DNA from: Cyanophora paradoxa
Taxonomy: Eukaryota > Glaucocystophyceae > Cyanophorales > Cyanophoraceae
Reading direction: 5' to 3'
Assembly: GCA_004431415.1 (NCBI GenBank)
Contig: QPMI01000515.1
Span: forward strand, 223,195-287,194
Length of the DNA stretch: 64,000 nucleotides
Both the position numbers and the translations under genes were made by a program. Below are positions 1 through 12,100 of this stretch, one piece after another (position 1 is the stretch's first letter; every line of letters starts with the position of its first letter). A model generated the notes under the pieces. The model did not search any database and was not told where the DNA came from. It worked only from the letters and a program-made list of their open reading frames with translations.

Positions 1-44
1 GCGGCCATCGCAGCATCGCTGCGTGTCCGTAGATAGATAGATAG
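1..44. repeat. 44-bp repeat, identical copy at 6240-6283
   Basis: The first 44 bases of the window recur exactly at 6240-6283, inside an intron of the coiled-coil gene, in the same orientation. Both copies end in a GATA microsatellite and diverge after it. The element continues to the left of the window, so its full extent is unknown. It is too long for a chance match and looks like a dispersed repeat or mobile-element end. Confidence 0.8.
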
Positions 45-259
45 AATTAGCCGCATGCGCGCAGATATATACTATGAGATGTATTATGTATATATTTACA
101 AATTACATTGGACTGTTGAAAAGTACGTATACCGCGCTGTATATAGCTACCGTATAATTATATACTTAACTTAGTAAGCTTAGCGTTGCATATGAACTGC
201 TTCAGTAAGAATCATTATATATACGTAACCGCCAGTTGCACTGTACGCAACTTGCACAC

Positions 260-745
260 TGTGATTTAGTGCTAAAGGTTTTTAGGCGATCTATAATATT
301 TTGTTTTCAAATATTTCCAGCGCCTGTATATATGCATGGCCGGAAAAGCCGAGAATTCTTAGAGGTAGTCCCGTCTCTTTCAAGTTTCGAGCCGGGCCCG
401 GCGCGGGGCCCTGCGAAGACGTCGACGTCGACTGACCTAGGCCTAGGCTACTAAAAATTTACGTTACGTACCAGCTGCGCGCTAAACGTCCCGTCTCCGC
501 CACTCCGCCGGCGCCAATCCGCCAAAGCCAGCTACCGGTGTAGATCTGGAAAAGCCCTGCGAAGAGTCGCCGAAAACGTATACGTACGTATACGTATACG
601 TATACGCGTACGTACGTATACTAAATTTTTGCCAGCTGCTTAAATTATATTTTAAGCCAGCTTGTGGCACTTTAATTAATTTTGGTGAAGTAATAATTAT
701 TTTCCTGTGTTGAATTAACCATTTCCAGTAACGTGCACTGAGCTG
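260..745. repeat. Dispersed AT-richer repeat, diverged copy at 38088-38290
   Basis: Several blocks here recur in the same order near 38.1-38.3 kb: a block around GGCGATCTA, one around AAGCCGAGAATT followed by GGTAGTCCCGTCTC, one around AAAAGCCCTGCGAAGA, one around TTTGCCAGCTGCT, and one around ATAATTATTTTCCTGT. The 38-kb copy is shorter because the spacer blocks differ. No transposase or reverse transcriptase is visible. This is most likely a degenerate non-autonomous transposable element. The stretch also contains TACGTATACG microsatellites at about 576-620. Confidence 0.7.
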
Positions 746-1076
746 CGCCGCTGCTAGCGCTGCGGCCCTGAATGCGGGCAACTGATGCAGACCTGCCTCG
801 GGGCTAGTTCGCAACGGACGGGCTGCAGAGGAGGTGGCTGCTGCGAGCGAGCAGCGAGGAGGAGCGGCGCGAGGAAGCTTCCAGGTGCGCGAGCGCGCCG
901 GCCTGCTAGTGACGCGGAAGAGCTCTATCCAGCAAGACGGCCCCCCCCCCCGGTGCCGGCGCAGCGAAGGCCCGACCAACCGGCGACCACCGCTGAGTCG
1001 GCGCGTTTTGCGCAGAGGTGTCTGGCGTGTCTTGGTCTTGCTCGTCTCTGTTCGTCTCTGTTCGTTCGCTGTGGAG

Positions 1077-1950
1077 ATGGTCGCTTCAGTGGATTCCGTA
1101 CTGGGCAGTCCCGTTCTGCACTCGGCGCCCTTGCCCTCCAACACGCCGTTGAACAGGGTTAGTGGGCCCTTCTGCATGTTCTCGTTGCCGGCGACCGTTG
1201 CCCGCGGCCCGCCGATGTCGGATTCTGACTGGAACAATGCAGCATACTTTTGGGCTCTGCAATCGAATCGCCGACGAGGAGTCCTCTCTGGTGCCGCAAG
1301 AGAATCTTATGATCATTCTCGACCTCGGTCAGGCGCACACCAAAGCCTGCGTCGCGACGCAGTGCTCGCCGGCATGTTCGTACCGGGCAGCGAAGGAAGC
1401 ATGAGCAGCAGCAGCTCGTTCTGTGAAGCGCCGTCTCCCCCGTCGTCCTTCGGCGAATCCCTCGGCTCGCCAAGCGGCAACGCGGGTATTACGGAAGACC
1501 TGACTGTCCTCGACATCAGCGTTGAGGACAGTCTCCTGTACGAGACTCTGGCCAGCGATGCAGATTTAGAGCAGCCTGCAGCGTCTCCGCGTCCCTCCGG
1601 CTTCAGCGAGCGCCCGTTCCCGGCGAAAGTCGACGACGGAACTCTCTTTGCGCCCGCGCGCTCCGCCGAACCGGCCTCGCCTGCATTTCATGGTGTCCGC
1701 TTTTCGTTTAGCGTTGCTTCCGGCGGATCTGACGCTCCTCGCAGCCGCCGTTGTTATCGAGGATCCTCTGGATCTGGTTCTTGGGGACGAGCCGCTGCTG
1801 GATCGCAAGCTCCCGCTCGAATCCACCATTTTCAGGACAGAGAGCGCTCATGACGAGTTCACGTCGGACGATCTCTTTGGTCGCGCCGCCAAGCGCCCCC
1901 GGACGGTTCGATCGACCCGCCTCCGCGCCTGTTTCATCGCACAGCTCTAA
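1077..1950 (+). CDS. Probable 5' exons of the homeobox gene (structure unresolved)
   Basis: This stretch between the left repeat and the homeobox ORF has protein-like segments in changing frames. One starts at an ATG at 1077. A Ser-rich then acidic segment lies at about 1399-1580. A further acidic segment at about 1760-1905 ends in a KRPR basic cluster that could be a nuclear localisation signal. The mix of acidic and Ser-rich sequence suits a transcription-factor N-terminus, and the frame changes would need introns. I could not settle the splice sites, so the assignment to the downstream gene is inferred from position and strand only. Confidence 0.35.
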
Positions 1951-1983
1951 AGCCCGTAGCAGGAGCACGCGGAGTCGGTCGAG

Positions 1984-3476
1984 ATGACTTTCCTCGAGTG
2001 CGAGATGGACACCGGCACGGTCAAGGGCGAGCCGTCCGAGTGCGGCGGCGAGTCGATCTGCGGCTCGCCGGAGGCGGATAGCATGTTTCTCGAGACATCC
2101 GACTGCGACACGCAGGAGCAGCTGCAGGCTCTCAGCTCGGAGATCTCGATGATGGACGACTCTGCCCGCCGCCTCATCGCGCAGGCCCTCTACAGGCTCT
2201 CGGCCGCGGCCGCGCCCGATCAGAACGACCCTGTAGCGTCCCTCGAGCCTCTGTTCCCGCGCTCCGTCGCCGTTGCCGTCGCCGCGGCCGCGTCTAATGC
2301 CAGCGGGCTCCTGGTGACGGGATCCGGCCGGAAGCGGCGCGTCGCCGCTGCGACGCCGGTGGAGCAGCGCGCGATGGACGCCGTCGCTGAGGCGCACCGC
2401 CGCTCGGACCGCGCCGTCGCGCGCATCACTTTCCTCGTCGATTTCGACCCGGAGTCGTTCGCCGTGGACGCCTCTCCCGCCCCCGCGCCGACCTCCGCCC
2501 CCGCCCCGCCCGCCCCGTCCGCCTCCATGGCGTGCCCCGGGCCCGCCAAGCCCCCTGTCCCCGGCCAGCCCACCCCGCCCCGGGTTCGCGCGCCTTCCCC
2601 CCCCCCCCCCGGCCCCCCCGGCCCCGCCCCGCCCCGCCCCGCAGACTTGGACTCTCTGTCTGACCGACCGACTGCCGTACCCGCTGCAGAAGCGCGTCTT
2701 CTTCACCGAGGACCAGGTCCGCAAGCTGAACACGTACTACGAGAACCTGGCGGGCAACAAGTGTACCCCGATGGAGATCGCCTCCATCGCCTCCGACGTC
2801 GGCTTGACCGAGCACCAGGTACCCCCCTTTCTTTTCTTTCTTTCTTTCTGCCCTTCTCCCCTTCTCTTATCGGTCCTCTTATGTTACGCCCGCGCAGGTT
2901 CGGATCTACTTCCAGAACAAGCGCGCGCGCACCCGGAAGCCCTCCTCGTCCTCCGGCGGATCGGGCTGCAAGACGCCCCTGAGCTCGCCCCCGGCGCGCG
3001 CCATGCAGCCGCCGGTCTCGTTCCTTCCCCCGTCCACTCCGGCCAGCGCCGCCCAGAGCCCGGCGGCGTCGCCTATCGCGAGCCCCTGCCCCCGCGGGCC
3101 GCGCCCTCCCGGCCTGCAGCCCGCAGCTGCCCCCGGCGGCCGCCGTCCGCACCAGCAGCACTCTCACTATCCGGCTTCCCGTCGCTTAGTAGCCGTTTCC
3201 GGCCTACGACGACAATGTCGCTTAGTAGCCGTTCCGGCCTGCGACGACAATTTTGAACCTTTCCATGTCATATTTTCCTCTTCGCAGATCGCATATAACT
3301 CACATAATCTTATCTTTCCATTTAGCTCCATACCGTTCAATTATCCTCTTGGTTCCGTGGCGACGAGGGCCTTTGGGCCCGTGTCGCGTGTAAGTAAGAG
3401 AGGGACAGTCACAGTTCGGGCGAGGCCCGGCGTCAGGCCTGCCAGCCTGTTTTTTCGCCGCGCCTCGGTCCAATGA
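1984..3476 (+). CDS. Homeodomain transcription factor (spliced)
   Basis: Encodes a sequence-specific DNA-binding protein expected in the nucleus. Exons 1984-2583, 2645-2818 and 2898-3476 join in phase 0 across two GT-AG introns of 61 and 79 bp, giving about 450 residues. The homeodomain lies at about residues 215-273: a basic N-terminal arm (QKRVFFTEDQV), helices 1-2, and recognition helix VRIYFQNKRARTRK, split from helix 2 by the second intron. The invariant F49 and N51 are present, but the usual Trp48 is Tyr and position 52 is Lys. Flanks are Pro/Ser/Ala-rich low-complexity sequence. ATG 1984 opens the frame, but upstream exons are likely. No TALE three-residue loop is obvious, so the class is uncertain. 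The last 100 residues are poorly supported and could include another intron. Confidence 0.8.
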
Positions 3477-4343
3477 TGATGTATCTTGAAGATAGTTCCT
3501 TTTAGTATCTCTGAAACGATAGCAGGTTTTTATATTGGCTCTTCCTGCTGTTTCATTTCTGTTCAGTTTATCTATTTAGTCTTTCTCGAAAGGCACAATC
3601 ACTTGACGCACTGCTGTCAGGAGCTTCTCGTAAGGAGCTCCGCAGCCTCATAATCGCGCTGCTAGGGCCTAGGGAGTTAACCCTCCATGTGTACGTGGTA
3701 GGGTGGAATCCACACAGTCTTAGTTGTAGCGGCCTCCCCGCTTCGTTGGATGCACAATCGTTGCATAGCCCAGATGTATATGTATGAATTCAGTCCCTAG
3801 TACTGCTCCTGCCTGCTAATTGACGCTGGCCCAACTACCCCATGGCCATCCGGGAATCCGGATCTTCTCACGGCGCCGGCAATGCCCTTATAATTACGCC
3901 TCAAGCTCGCGCCGCCATATGCATATATATACTATAGTAGCTATGGGCCCGGGCGAGTAGCTCAGCGGCTTGCGCTAGCTGGGACGTCGACGTCGACAGC
4001 AGCTAGCGCTGCAGTGCACGCGCGTATGCGCATGCATATGCAGGCGGCCCCGCGGCCGTGCCACGGTGCGATCGCAACGCATATGACTTCTTTTATATAG
4101 CTACGCATGCAATTTGCACATAACACGTAAACGCGCGCGACACGAGTCGACGTCGGTGGGCGGACAGGGCGGGCATGTACAGGGGCGAGCCCTGCTTGCT
4201 CCCAACGCGCGGCGGGGCTTGGAAGAATAAGGTAGTAATAGCTGTTTACCAGTCGAACGACTGGGGACGCGGGTCGTGATCGCGGGTCGCCCCCCGCCTC
4301 CCCTCCGGTCCGAGAGGCATACATACATACGTATAGAGGCCGG
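3477..4343. other. Intergenic region between homeobox and coiled-coil genes
   Basis: About 870 bp without a convincing gene. It lies between the 3' ends of two convergent genes. AT-richer stretches and scattered short palindromes are present. A tRNA A-box-like string at about 3956-3972 has no matching T-arm, so no tRNA is called. Confidence 0.6.
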
Positions 4344-7300
4344 CTACTTTGCGGCACCCAAAGAGGACTCGGCGAGGCGGCGCACGAGCTTTTCCAGGCC
4401 GTCCAGGCGAGAGCTCTGCTTGAAGACCTGTGGGGAAGGAGGTCGGATCGAATCTAGGAGAAGGGGCGCGTGGGGGGGTACAGGGACGCGCCTCGTTGGT
4501 GATCTTGTCGATTGAGTCGCCGGAGCCGCCGCCGCCGCCGCCGCTCTCCGCCACGCGCCGCGCCTCCGACGCCGCGTGCTCCACCTCGTCCATGCGCTCC
4601 GCCATCCCCGTCAGCGCCTCCTGCGCCCAGAAAAGAGAACGAAGTCCGCCTTAGCGAAAAGGAGGCCTTGAGCAGCGCGCGCGCCCCGGCCCGGCCCGGC
4701 CCGGCTCGCCTTCAGCTCCGAGATCGATTGCCGTACCCCCGCGACTCCGCCGCGATCGTCTCGACGACGCCCTTGACCTGTACCCCCCTCCCCGCTCAGA
4801 GACGCGACGGAAGCCTGTACCCCCACCAACCCGACCCGGCGGACCTTCTGCTCGAACGCGGTGGTACCCGTCACGACGCGCTCGATCGCCTCGCGCGTGG
4901 CCGTCTCCAGCCGCTCTATGCGTGCCATGAAATCCTTCATCTCCTCCCGCGTCTTCCCACCTGGGGGATACGGCGTTAGGAACGAGGGGGAAGGAATTGG
5001 GAGGGGGTACGAGGCGGGCGAACCTTCTCCATCTCGCGCTTGAGGCGCTGCAGGAACTTGCCCGCGAGCTGCTCGGCGGCCTGCCGGTTTCGGCCCTCCC
5101 ACTTCTCCAGCTCGCCCTGCGTAGCACTTCAGGCTCGGATGGGGGTACCGAATGTTGTGGGGGTACGGCACCTGGATGTCGACGGGTACGAGCTGCACGT
5201 CGCCAGCCTCGGTGGCCGTGCCGTCGCCCACCTCGCTCCCGAACACGATCTTCTCCATGCTCTCCATTTGCTGTCGTACCCCGGGATGAGCGTTGGGGGG
5301 GGGGGGGGGGGGCGGAAGGGGGACGTAGAAGGCTCACCGCGAGGACCGCCCCGGCGGGCCCGGGGGCGCCCTGGGGCACGGAGGGCCCTCGGCCGGCGCG
5401 GCCGGCGCGGCGGCGGCAGCGGCGGCCGGCGGCGGTGGCGGCGCGGCCGCGAGCCTCGCGAGCGCATCGTCCAGCCTGGCCTGAAGCGAAGCAACGGCCG
5501 CCTCGGCCGCCGCCAGACGCCGCCTGTCCTCCTCCGACATGCCGGCGGGAGGCGGGGGCGGAGGAGGGGAGGAGGGGCCGGGGCCGGCGGCGCGTGCCGC
5601 TCGACGGCCGCCGCGATGCGCGCCTCGAGGGCTGGCGCCTCCAGTCCGGCCTCCGCCATCGCCCGGGCGACCGCGGCCGCCACACGCGCCTCCACCGCCG
5701 CAGCCTGGTCCGCCGCCGCCGCCGCCTCTTCCGCCGGCCTCGCCTGCGGAGGCGGCGCGGCAGTCGCCGCGCCGGCGCTCGCCAGCTGGTCCGCCTGACC
5801 CTTCAGCTCCTTGGCCTAGCTCCGGATCAGCGAAGAACGAAGCGGGCGAAGCAAGCAAGCGAGCGAGCTATCTTTAGACTCACCTGCTTGCGGACGTCCT
5901 CGAGGGTCCTGTTCACGAGCTCGAGCTGCTGCGCCTGCTGCTGCCGGTTGCTCTCCAGCCGCGCCTCCACCTGGCGGCGGAGAATTAGAATAATTAGATC
6001 TCCTCCGAAACATTAGATCCCCCCCCCCCCCCCCCCCCCCCCCCAACTTTCTGCCCTCTACCCCCCCCCCGTACCTTGACCCAGCGGCTCTCGTCCTCGG
6101 AGGCGAGCCGCTCGAGCTGGCCGACGAGGCGGGAGACCTCCTCCTGCACCTTCTTCGCCACCGTCTGCGTGCCAGGCCGGGGAGGAGTCAGAGAGGGACC
6201 GCGCCGTGTTCTTCTTCTCGGGCGGGGGGCGGAGACGATGCGGCCATCGCAGCATCGCTGCGTGTCCGTAGATAGATAGATAGATAGATCTATGCGCAGG
6301 CGTGGCGGCGCCAGGAGTCGGGGAGGAGTCTGGAGAACGGCGGCGGCGTCTCTCCCCCTCGGGCGGCGTCCCGCCATGAAATCGCTAGAGAGGGGTACAG
6401 GCGCACGCGGTCGGCGGTCTCCTCGACGAGGCGGCGGACGCGCTCCTCCTCGCCGCCGCTCTTCAGCGCCGCCACTGTACCCTCCAGCCCCGCCAGCCGC
6501 AACCGCGCGTCCTCCAGCGACGCTGCGAAAGAAGGAATCGGATCGCGGAGAGATCGGATCGGATGGATCGCGTGCGCCAAGCGAACGAACGAACCGCTGT
6601 CGCGGCCGCCGCCGAGCGTGGCGACGGCGGCGCGCGCCTCGGCCGCCTCGCGCAGCGCCGCCGCCGCGTCCTCTTTCGCGATCGACGCGTCGTGCCGCGC
6701 GTCTGCCGCCGCACGCTCCGCCACGCCCTTCGCCTGCGCGCGGGTTCAAATCCGGATCGGATCAAATCCGGATCAAATCTCTCGCTCGCTCGCCTGCTCG
6801 ACGTGCGACCGGGCGGCTGACTCGGCCGACCTTAGCTGCTCCTGGAGGGTCTCCAGCGCCTTCAGAGCCGCCGAACTCTTCGCCTCCGCCTCCGCCAGGC
6901 CCCGCCGCGTCTCCCCGGACTGCGGCGGGCGCGGCCCGGCCCGGTTCGGCCTCGATTCGAATTCGAGAGCGGGGAGCGCGCGCGCGCCTGCCGAGTCAGC
7001 TCCGCCAGCTCCGCGGCGTGCGTCGCCGTGAAGGAGACCGCGGCCGCGTCTGCTTCGTCCTTCGTCTGCTCGTTCGAGTTCGAATGAGAGAGCGGCGCGC
7101 GCGGGCGGGGCGGGGCGGCGCGGCGCGGCGCGGGACGCGCGCCTTCCGCAGCTCGATCTGGTTGCGGAGGAGCTCCGCGAGCGCTTTTCCGTGCGTGTTG
7201 CACGTGTCCTGCGATAGGATCGAGCGAGATCAAATTCGAGATTTAATCCGTGCGCCGGCGATCCGTGCGCCGGCGGGAGTACCTGGATGCGGCCGATCTG

Positions 7301-8841
7301 CTGGCCGAGCTCGGACATCACCTGAGGCGGCCCCACCGTCTCAGACGAAGAAAAACCCTCTTGTTCCTCTTAGTTATATAGAAAGGGGTTCTATCTCACC
7401 TCGCGCCTGACGTCCACGGCGATGTCCTTGGACCACGCGTCGGCCGGCGATCCCGGGGCCGATGCGGCCGCCCCGGAAACCACAGCCGAGTTCAGCCGCT
7501 TCGTGAGCTGCGGGAGGGGCGGCGGTGAGCGACGAGAGGGAACGGGGGCGGGCCGGTGGGCGAGGGAGATGTGGTGCAAGAGGAACTAGACGCGCTAGAC
7601 GCGCTCTCTTGGGCCCGGGTGCGATCTATCCGAACGAGGCGAGAACGCGCCCGCCCGCCCGCCCGGCCGCGCGCACGCACCCCCTCGAGCTGCCCCTGGA
7701 CGCTCTGAAACCGAACCTCCCAGTCCCCTGCCAGACGCTCGGCGATCTGGAGGAGAGTAGTGAGACTTCGTAAGAGGAACGAAAGCTCTCCTTTACTCAA
7801 GCACGCACCGCGCTGGTGTACGATACCGAGTCGTCCCCAGCTGGGCTGCCGGCGGCCCTCCGAGCGACCGCCACCTCCTGCGGGCCGCTCGGAAAAGGAG
7901 CCAAAAGGAAGGGAAATGAGAGGGGATGACCGTCAGGCGCTGCTCGAGGCGCTCGACCTTGGACGTCAGCGCGTCCAGACCCTCCATTAGGCCGCTGTTC
8001 GCTTTCTGCGGGGCGGTGGGCGGGGAAGCGCAGACCGGAACGCAGGGGCAGGCGGGCGAGCGTATCGTACCGAGAGACGGCCCAGGAAATCGTTCATCCC
8101 GGGGCTGGGAGGCACGGCGCCGTGCGCCGGCGAGGAGGCTGCGGGCGTGTTGAGAAAAGTCGAGCGCGCTGCTGAGCGCGGATTAGAGGCGCGTACCGCC
8201 GAATGGAAGAGAAGTGCTGACGCTGCCCGCGGAGAGCGGACGCCCGCCGGGCTGCCCAGGGAGTTGCTGGCCGTTCTGGTTGATGCCGAGCGCCGCGGCG
8301 AGAGTGACCTGAGAAGGCGCGGGCGGGGCGTCAGCTCCACGCAGCTAAGAGCCCGAAGACAAGGGCACCAGGAGCGACATCATGTCCTCCACGCGCCGGA
8401 TGCCCGAGTTCAGCCTGTCGGCGATCTCCTTGTCCTTCTTCTTGAAGCGCTGCAACCGCGGAGGCGCTTGAAGACTGCGCAAACGCTCGTGATTGGGTCG
8501 GCGCACCTCGTACAAGGCTCGGAAGACCTCGGGTGTCAGCCGCGTCACCCCGAGCGCGGCCTCGATGTCGGCGGCCTGCGCCCAAGTGAGCGGCGAGCGG
8601 GGGCGGGCGCAGCAGCGCGCAGAGACTGGCAGACCAGCTGCTTGTCGCTCATGGACGTAGACATCCCCATAGGGCCCGCTCGTGGCGGGCTTGGACTGTG
8701 GGCCGGGCCCTGCGAAGTGTCACGGACGCTCGGAGCCCCCCAGCCGCTGGCGCGCACGTGGGGCTTGGAGCTTATGATATGAGGCAGGCTGCGGTCCAGC
8801 AGGCTGCGGTCCAGCACATCGCCGCTCGAGCCCCGCTGCAT
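4344..8841 (-). CDS. Long coiled-coil protein, many introns
   Basis: I do not recognise the family. The start is ATG 8841 and the stop is TAG at 4344-4346. Exon-like segments with heptad-rich Glu/Lys/Arg/Ala/Leu sequence follow one another on the minus strand, separated by short GC-rich introns. An N-terminal globular-looking part (ADIEAALGVTRLTPEVFRAL, then KKDKEIADRLNSGIRR) is joined by an intron of about 61 bp near 8442-8502. Later segments include ALTSKVERLEQRL, LVGQLERLASEDESRWV, EDRRRLAAAEAAVASLQARL and RSRLDGLEK-type C-terminal sequence. The whole is probably over 900 residues, mostly coiled coil. Such proteins are usually cytoskeletal, basal-body or Golgi scaffolds; which one is unknown. 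One intron contains the 44-bp repeat at 6240 and a poly-C run at about 6019-6044. Exact exon limits are not resolved. Confidence 0.65.
6240..6283. repeat. Second copy of the 44-bp repeat, intronic
   Basis: Exact match to bases 1-44, followed by a slightly longer GATA run. It sits between exons of the coiled-coil gene. Because the copy is intronic it may mark a mobile-element insertion or an intron created by one. Confidence 0.8.
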
Positions 8842-9101
8842 GCCGAGCCCGCCGCCAATTCGATCCAGAAGGATCCGGGGTCTAGGCTCCGGCGTACTAC
8901 CGGATGACCGGCTGGGTGATGCCCCCGGAATGAGAAGAAGGACGGGGGCCGGCGCCAGCTCGAAACAGCGAAGTCAAAGTTAGCGAAGTTCCTCGGGTAC
9001 AGCCAACTTGAGCAAGGTCGGAGGGTCCGAGCACCTTTCGCTGCCAGTCGCGCACAGCACCAGCATCTTCAGCAAAAGCACCAACAGCGATTGTGCAGCG
9101 C

Positions 9102-12100
9102 ATGAGCAGGTAAGGAGCGGAGGACCGGCGCTATGGAGGGCCCGAGCGGAGGGGCCGGGGCATCGCCCGCCGGCGTGCGGCTGCCCGTAGCAGCGGGAGA
9201 ACTGCAAGTACCTGGAGCAGGGGCCGCCAGCCAACCGAGCACGCGCGGAGAAACAGCAAGGCAGCCGGACCTAGCTAACTTCTTCTCTGTGGTCGCCTTT
9301 GCTGCAGAACAGTTTCCCGAGGGCGAGGACGACAATGGTGCGCCTCTGCGCCCCGCTCTCCCCGCTTGTCCGCTGCGGACACACGGACACAGCGTGTCTG
9401 ACTCTGCCTGGCCGCAGAGGAGGAGGTGCGGCAGAATCGTGTGCTCGAGTGGGCGCAGTACCAGCCTGCAGGTGTGCCTTCTGCTTGCTCCCTGCACCCG
9501 CTGCGGCCCCGCGTCCGCTGCTGACCAACCCCGCCTGACAGACTTGGAGATTCCGAGCTTCGTGGACTTCGCATCCACGCGGCCCAACACGACGCGGACG
9601 ACCGCAACGGCTCTGGATGCGGAAGGGAACCACCTTCCGCCCCAGACCCCGAAGACCACGCGCAAGCTCCGGGGCAAGGTCCGTCCGCGCCGCGCCGCGC
9701 CGCGCCGCGCCGCCTGTGTGCGCGCTCGTCCTGACGCGCACTACGCAGCTCGAGGAACTGACCTCCTCGGTCCGCTCAGCGATCGACGCGCGCGCGCTCG
9801 CGCGCCCGGCGCTGAGCTGAGCGCCGCGCTGCAGGTCGCTCGGGCCGGAGAGGACATCGAGCGGCTCGCGCAGAACTTCTACGGCGACGGTGCGTCGGGC
9901 CGCCCGCCCCGCGCCGTCGCTCCGGCGCCCCTCTCGAAGGGCGCTCACGGGCGGATACAGGGTACGACGTGGACGAGCATGTGAAGAGGCAGCGGGCCGC
10001 GGGGGCGGCGGCCGGCGTCGGCGTCGGCGGTGCGTGCGGGGGCGCCCCGCCCCCGGCGCGGCGCGCGGCGCGCCGACGCGGCCCCCGCAGGCGGCGCGCC
10101 GAAGCCCCCCGAAGCGGGCTCATATGAGGAGGACGATGAGAGCTCCCTCCCCTCCCGCGACAGCTCATATGACGAATCCGACGACGAGGATCTGGGTGCG
10201 CCGTACCCTCCCCTCCCAAGTGGGGCCTTGTCGTACCCCCTGACGCCTTCGCCCCCGAAGACCCCGAGCCGGGCATGCCGATTCGGGACCGTTACGTCCC
10301 CATCTTCCCCACCCTTACCGAAACCGCGAGCCCGAAAGCCGACGTGAATCTCAAGTACGCGTACCCCTCCTCCCCGCATTGCGCGTACCCCTCGACTCAC
10401 CTGCCCGCGCCTCTTCCGCAGGCGCTCGAGCCTGGCGCCGGGGGTCGTGACCGAGGAGGGGGTGGCGGACGAGATCGCGGGGTACGTGGAGGCCGTCGCG
10501 GACCTGGGTTCGAATCCCTGCGCCTTGTCCTTCCGTGGAGCTCCTCCTCTAACGCCGGCGGGGCGGCGGCAGGCTTCCCGCACGACCAGGTCACCCTGGC
10601 CAAGCAGCGGGTCATGAAGGGCGTCCGCGACGCCATTGCTTCCCGCGCCGAGCGTGCGCCCCGCCCGCCCCGCCCCGCCCCGCCCCCTCCCGCCCTCCCG
10701 GGCCGGACCGCCGACGCGCCCGCAGACATGGACCCGCTTAGCGCGGTCTTCGACCACTACGAGCGCACCTTTGAGGCGGCGACTCTCTGGAGGGACCTGA
10801 TGCTCCAGTGGCAGCGCCGCGGCTTCCTGGGCCGCTTCGTCGTCGGCATTTTCGCTTTCCTGGATTTCGTCTGCATGAACGCCTTCTCGTACACGTACAA
10901 CTTCGTCGTCTCCGCCATCCTGGGCGTCGTTGAGCGGTGGTACAAGAACACCAGGAAGGTCCCGCCCTGCTTTGTCTGCACGGAGGAGGACCACACGGTC
11001 GTCAAGATCAACCGTGCGCGCGCGCGCTCACGCACCGCCTCGCTTTGCGCCGCGCGGCCTTGACCGTAGACGGCCGGCGCGCAGACTGCGTGGACGGGAG
11101 CTGCATGTGCGGGCTCTTCCAAGTCTCCATCGAGCTCTACCTCTACGAGCTCATCTACATCGCCGCCGCCAACTTCCGCATGCCCGCGTTCCTCGCCTAC
11201 CTCTACCACACTTCCCACAAGGCGAGCCGACCGTCCTCTACTCCGGATCCGCTCGGCCGTCTTCTTACGGGCCCCCTGCTTCGTTCGTTCGCTCGCAGCT
11301 GCTTCGGGAGGACCCGGGGGCTTGGGGCGAGTCGATGGTGGACATGAGCGGGGCGACGACGTCCCGCTTCAACGGCGCCTTCACCGCGCGGAGCGGGGCC
11401 GCGACCACGCGGTTCGGCGGGGCGCCGACGAACACGGGCGCCATGACCGCGCGCACCGTCCAGGTCCGAGTGCTCCTTCCCGTCCCGTCCTTTCTTTCCG
11501 TTCTTCTCTTAATGGCGTCGCGCAGGTGCTGCAGGACCTTAAGGAGGCGGCGCTGACGCCCGGCAACTACGTGGAGCAGGAGATCCGCTTCTGGCACGCG
11601 GTGATGCTTGAGTCCAAGAAGATGCGCGAGGCCAAGGCATCCCAGCAGGACTACATCACGTACGCCGGTGCGGAAGCCGCTCCCACGAAGCCGCGATGGC
11701 TTCGTCCTCTTTCGGAGTGTTCTATCTCACTCCCCGACAGACCTCAACGAGCTGTACAGCTGCCCGAGCGTCGTGTGGGGCGACGGCGACTGCGAGAAGT
11801 TCGCGTGGACGCGCCTCAAGGCCGAGGCGCTGAAGTACAAGAAGAAGATCAAGCTGGAGACGGGCCAGCACCAGTACATCGCGCTGAAGACGCACGGCGA
11901 GCGCTCGCGGGACCAGTGGTTCATCCCGGGCCTCTGGTCCATCCTCTACAACGTTTTCCCCTGCATCCACACCGGTGCGCCACCACCGCCGCCGCCGCCG
12001 CGCAACGCGTCGTCAACGGCCACGGCCGCGGATCGCGTCGCGCGACTCGACGCGACGGCTGAGACGTCGCTCGCGCATTTCCAGGCATCCTGACCCTCAT

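Noticed and set aside
3950-4020. tRNA gene
   Set aside because: An A-box-like string is present but no T-arm, anticodon arm or acceptor pairing follows.
4651-5685. 344-residue minus-strand ORF rich in Arg/Pro/Gly
   Set aside because: A frame shadow of coiled-coil gene exons and introns; composition is that of GC-rich noise.
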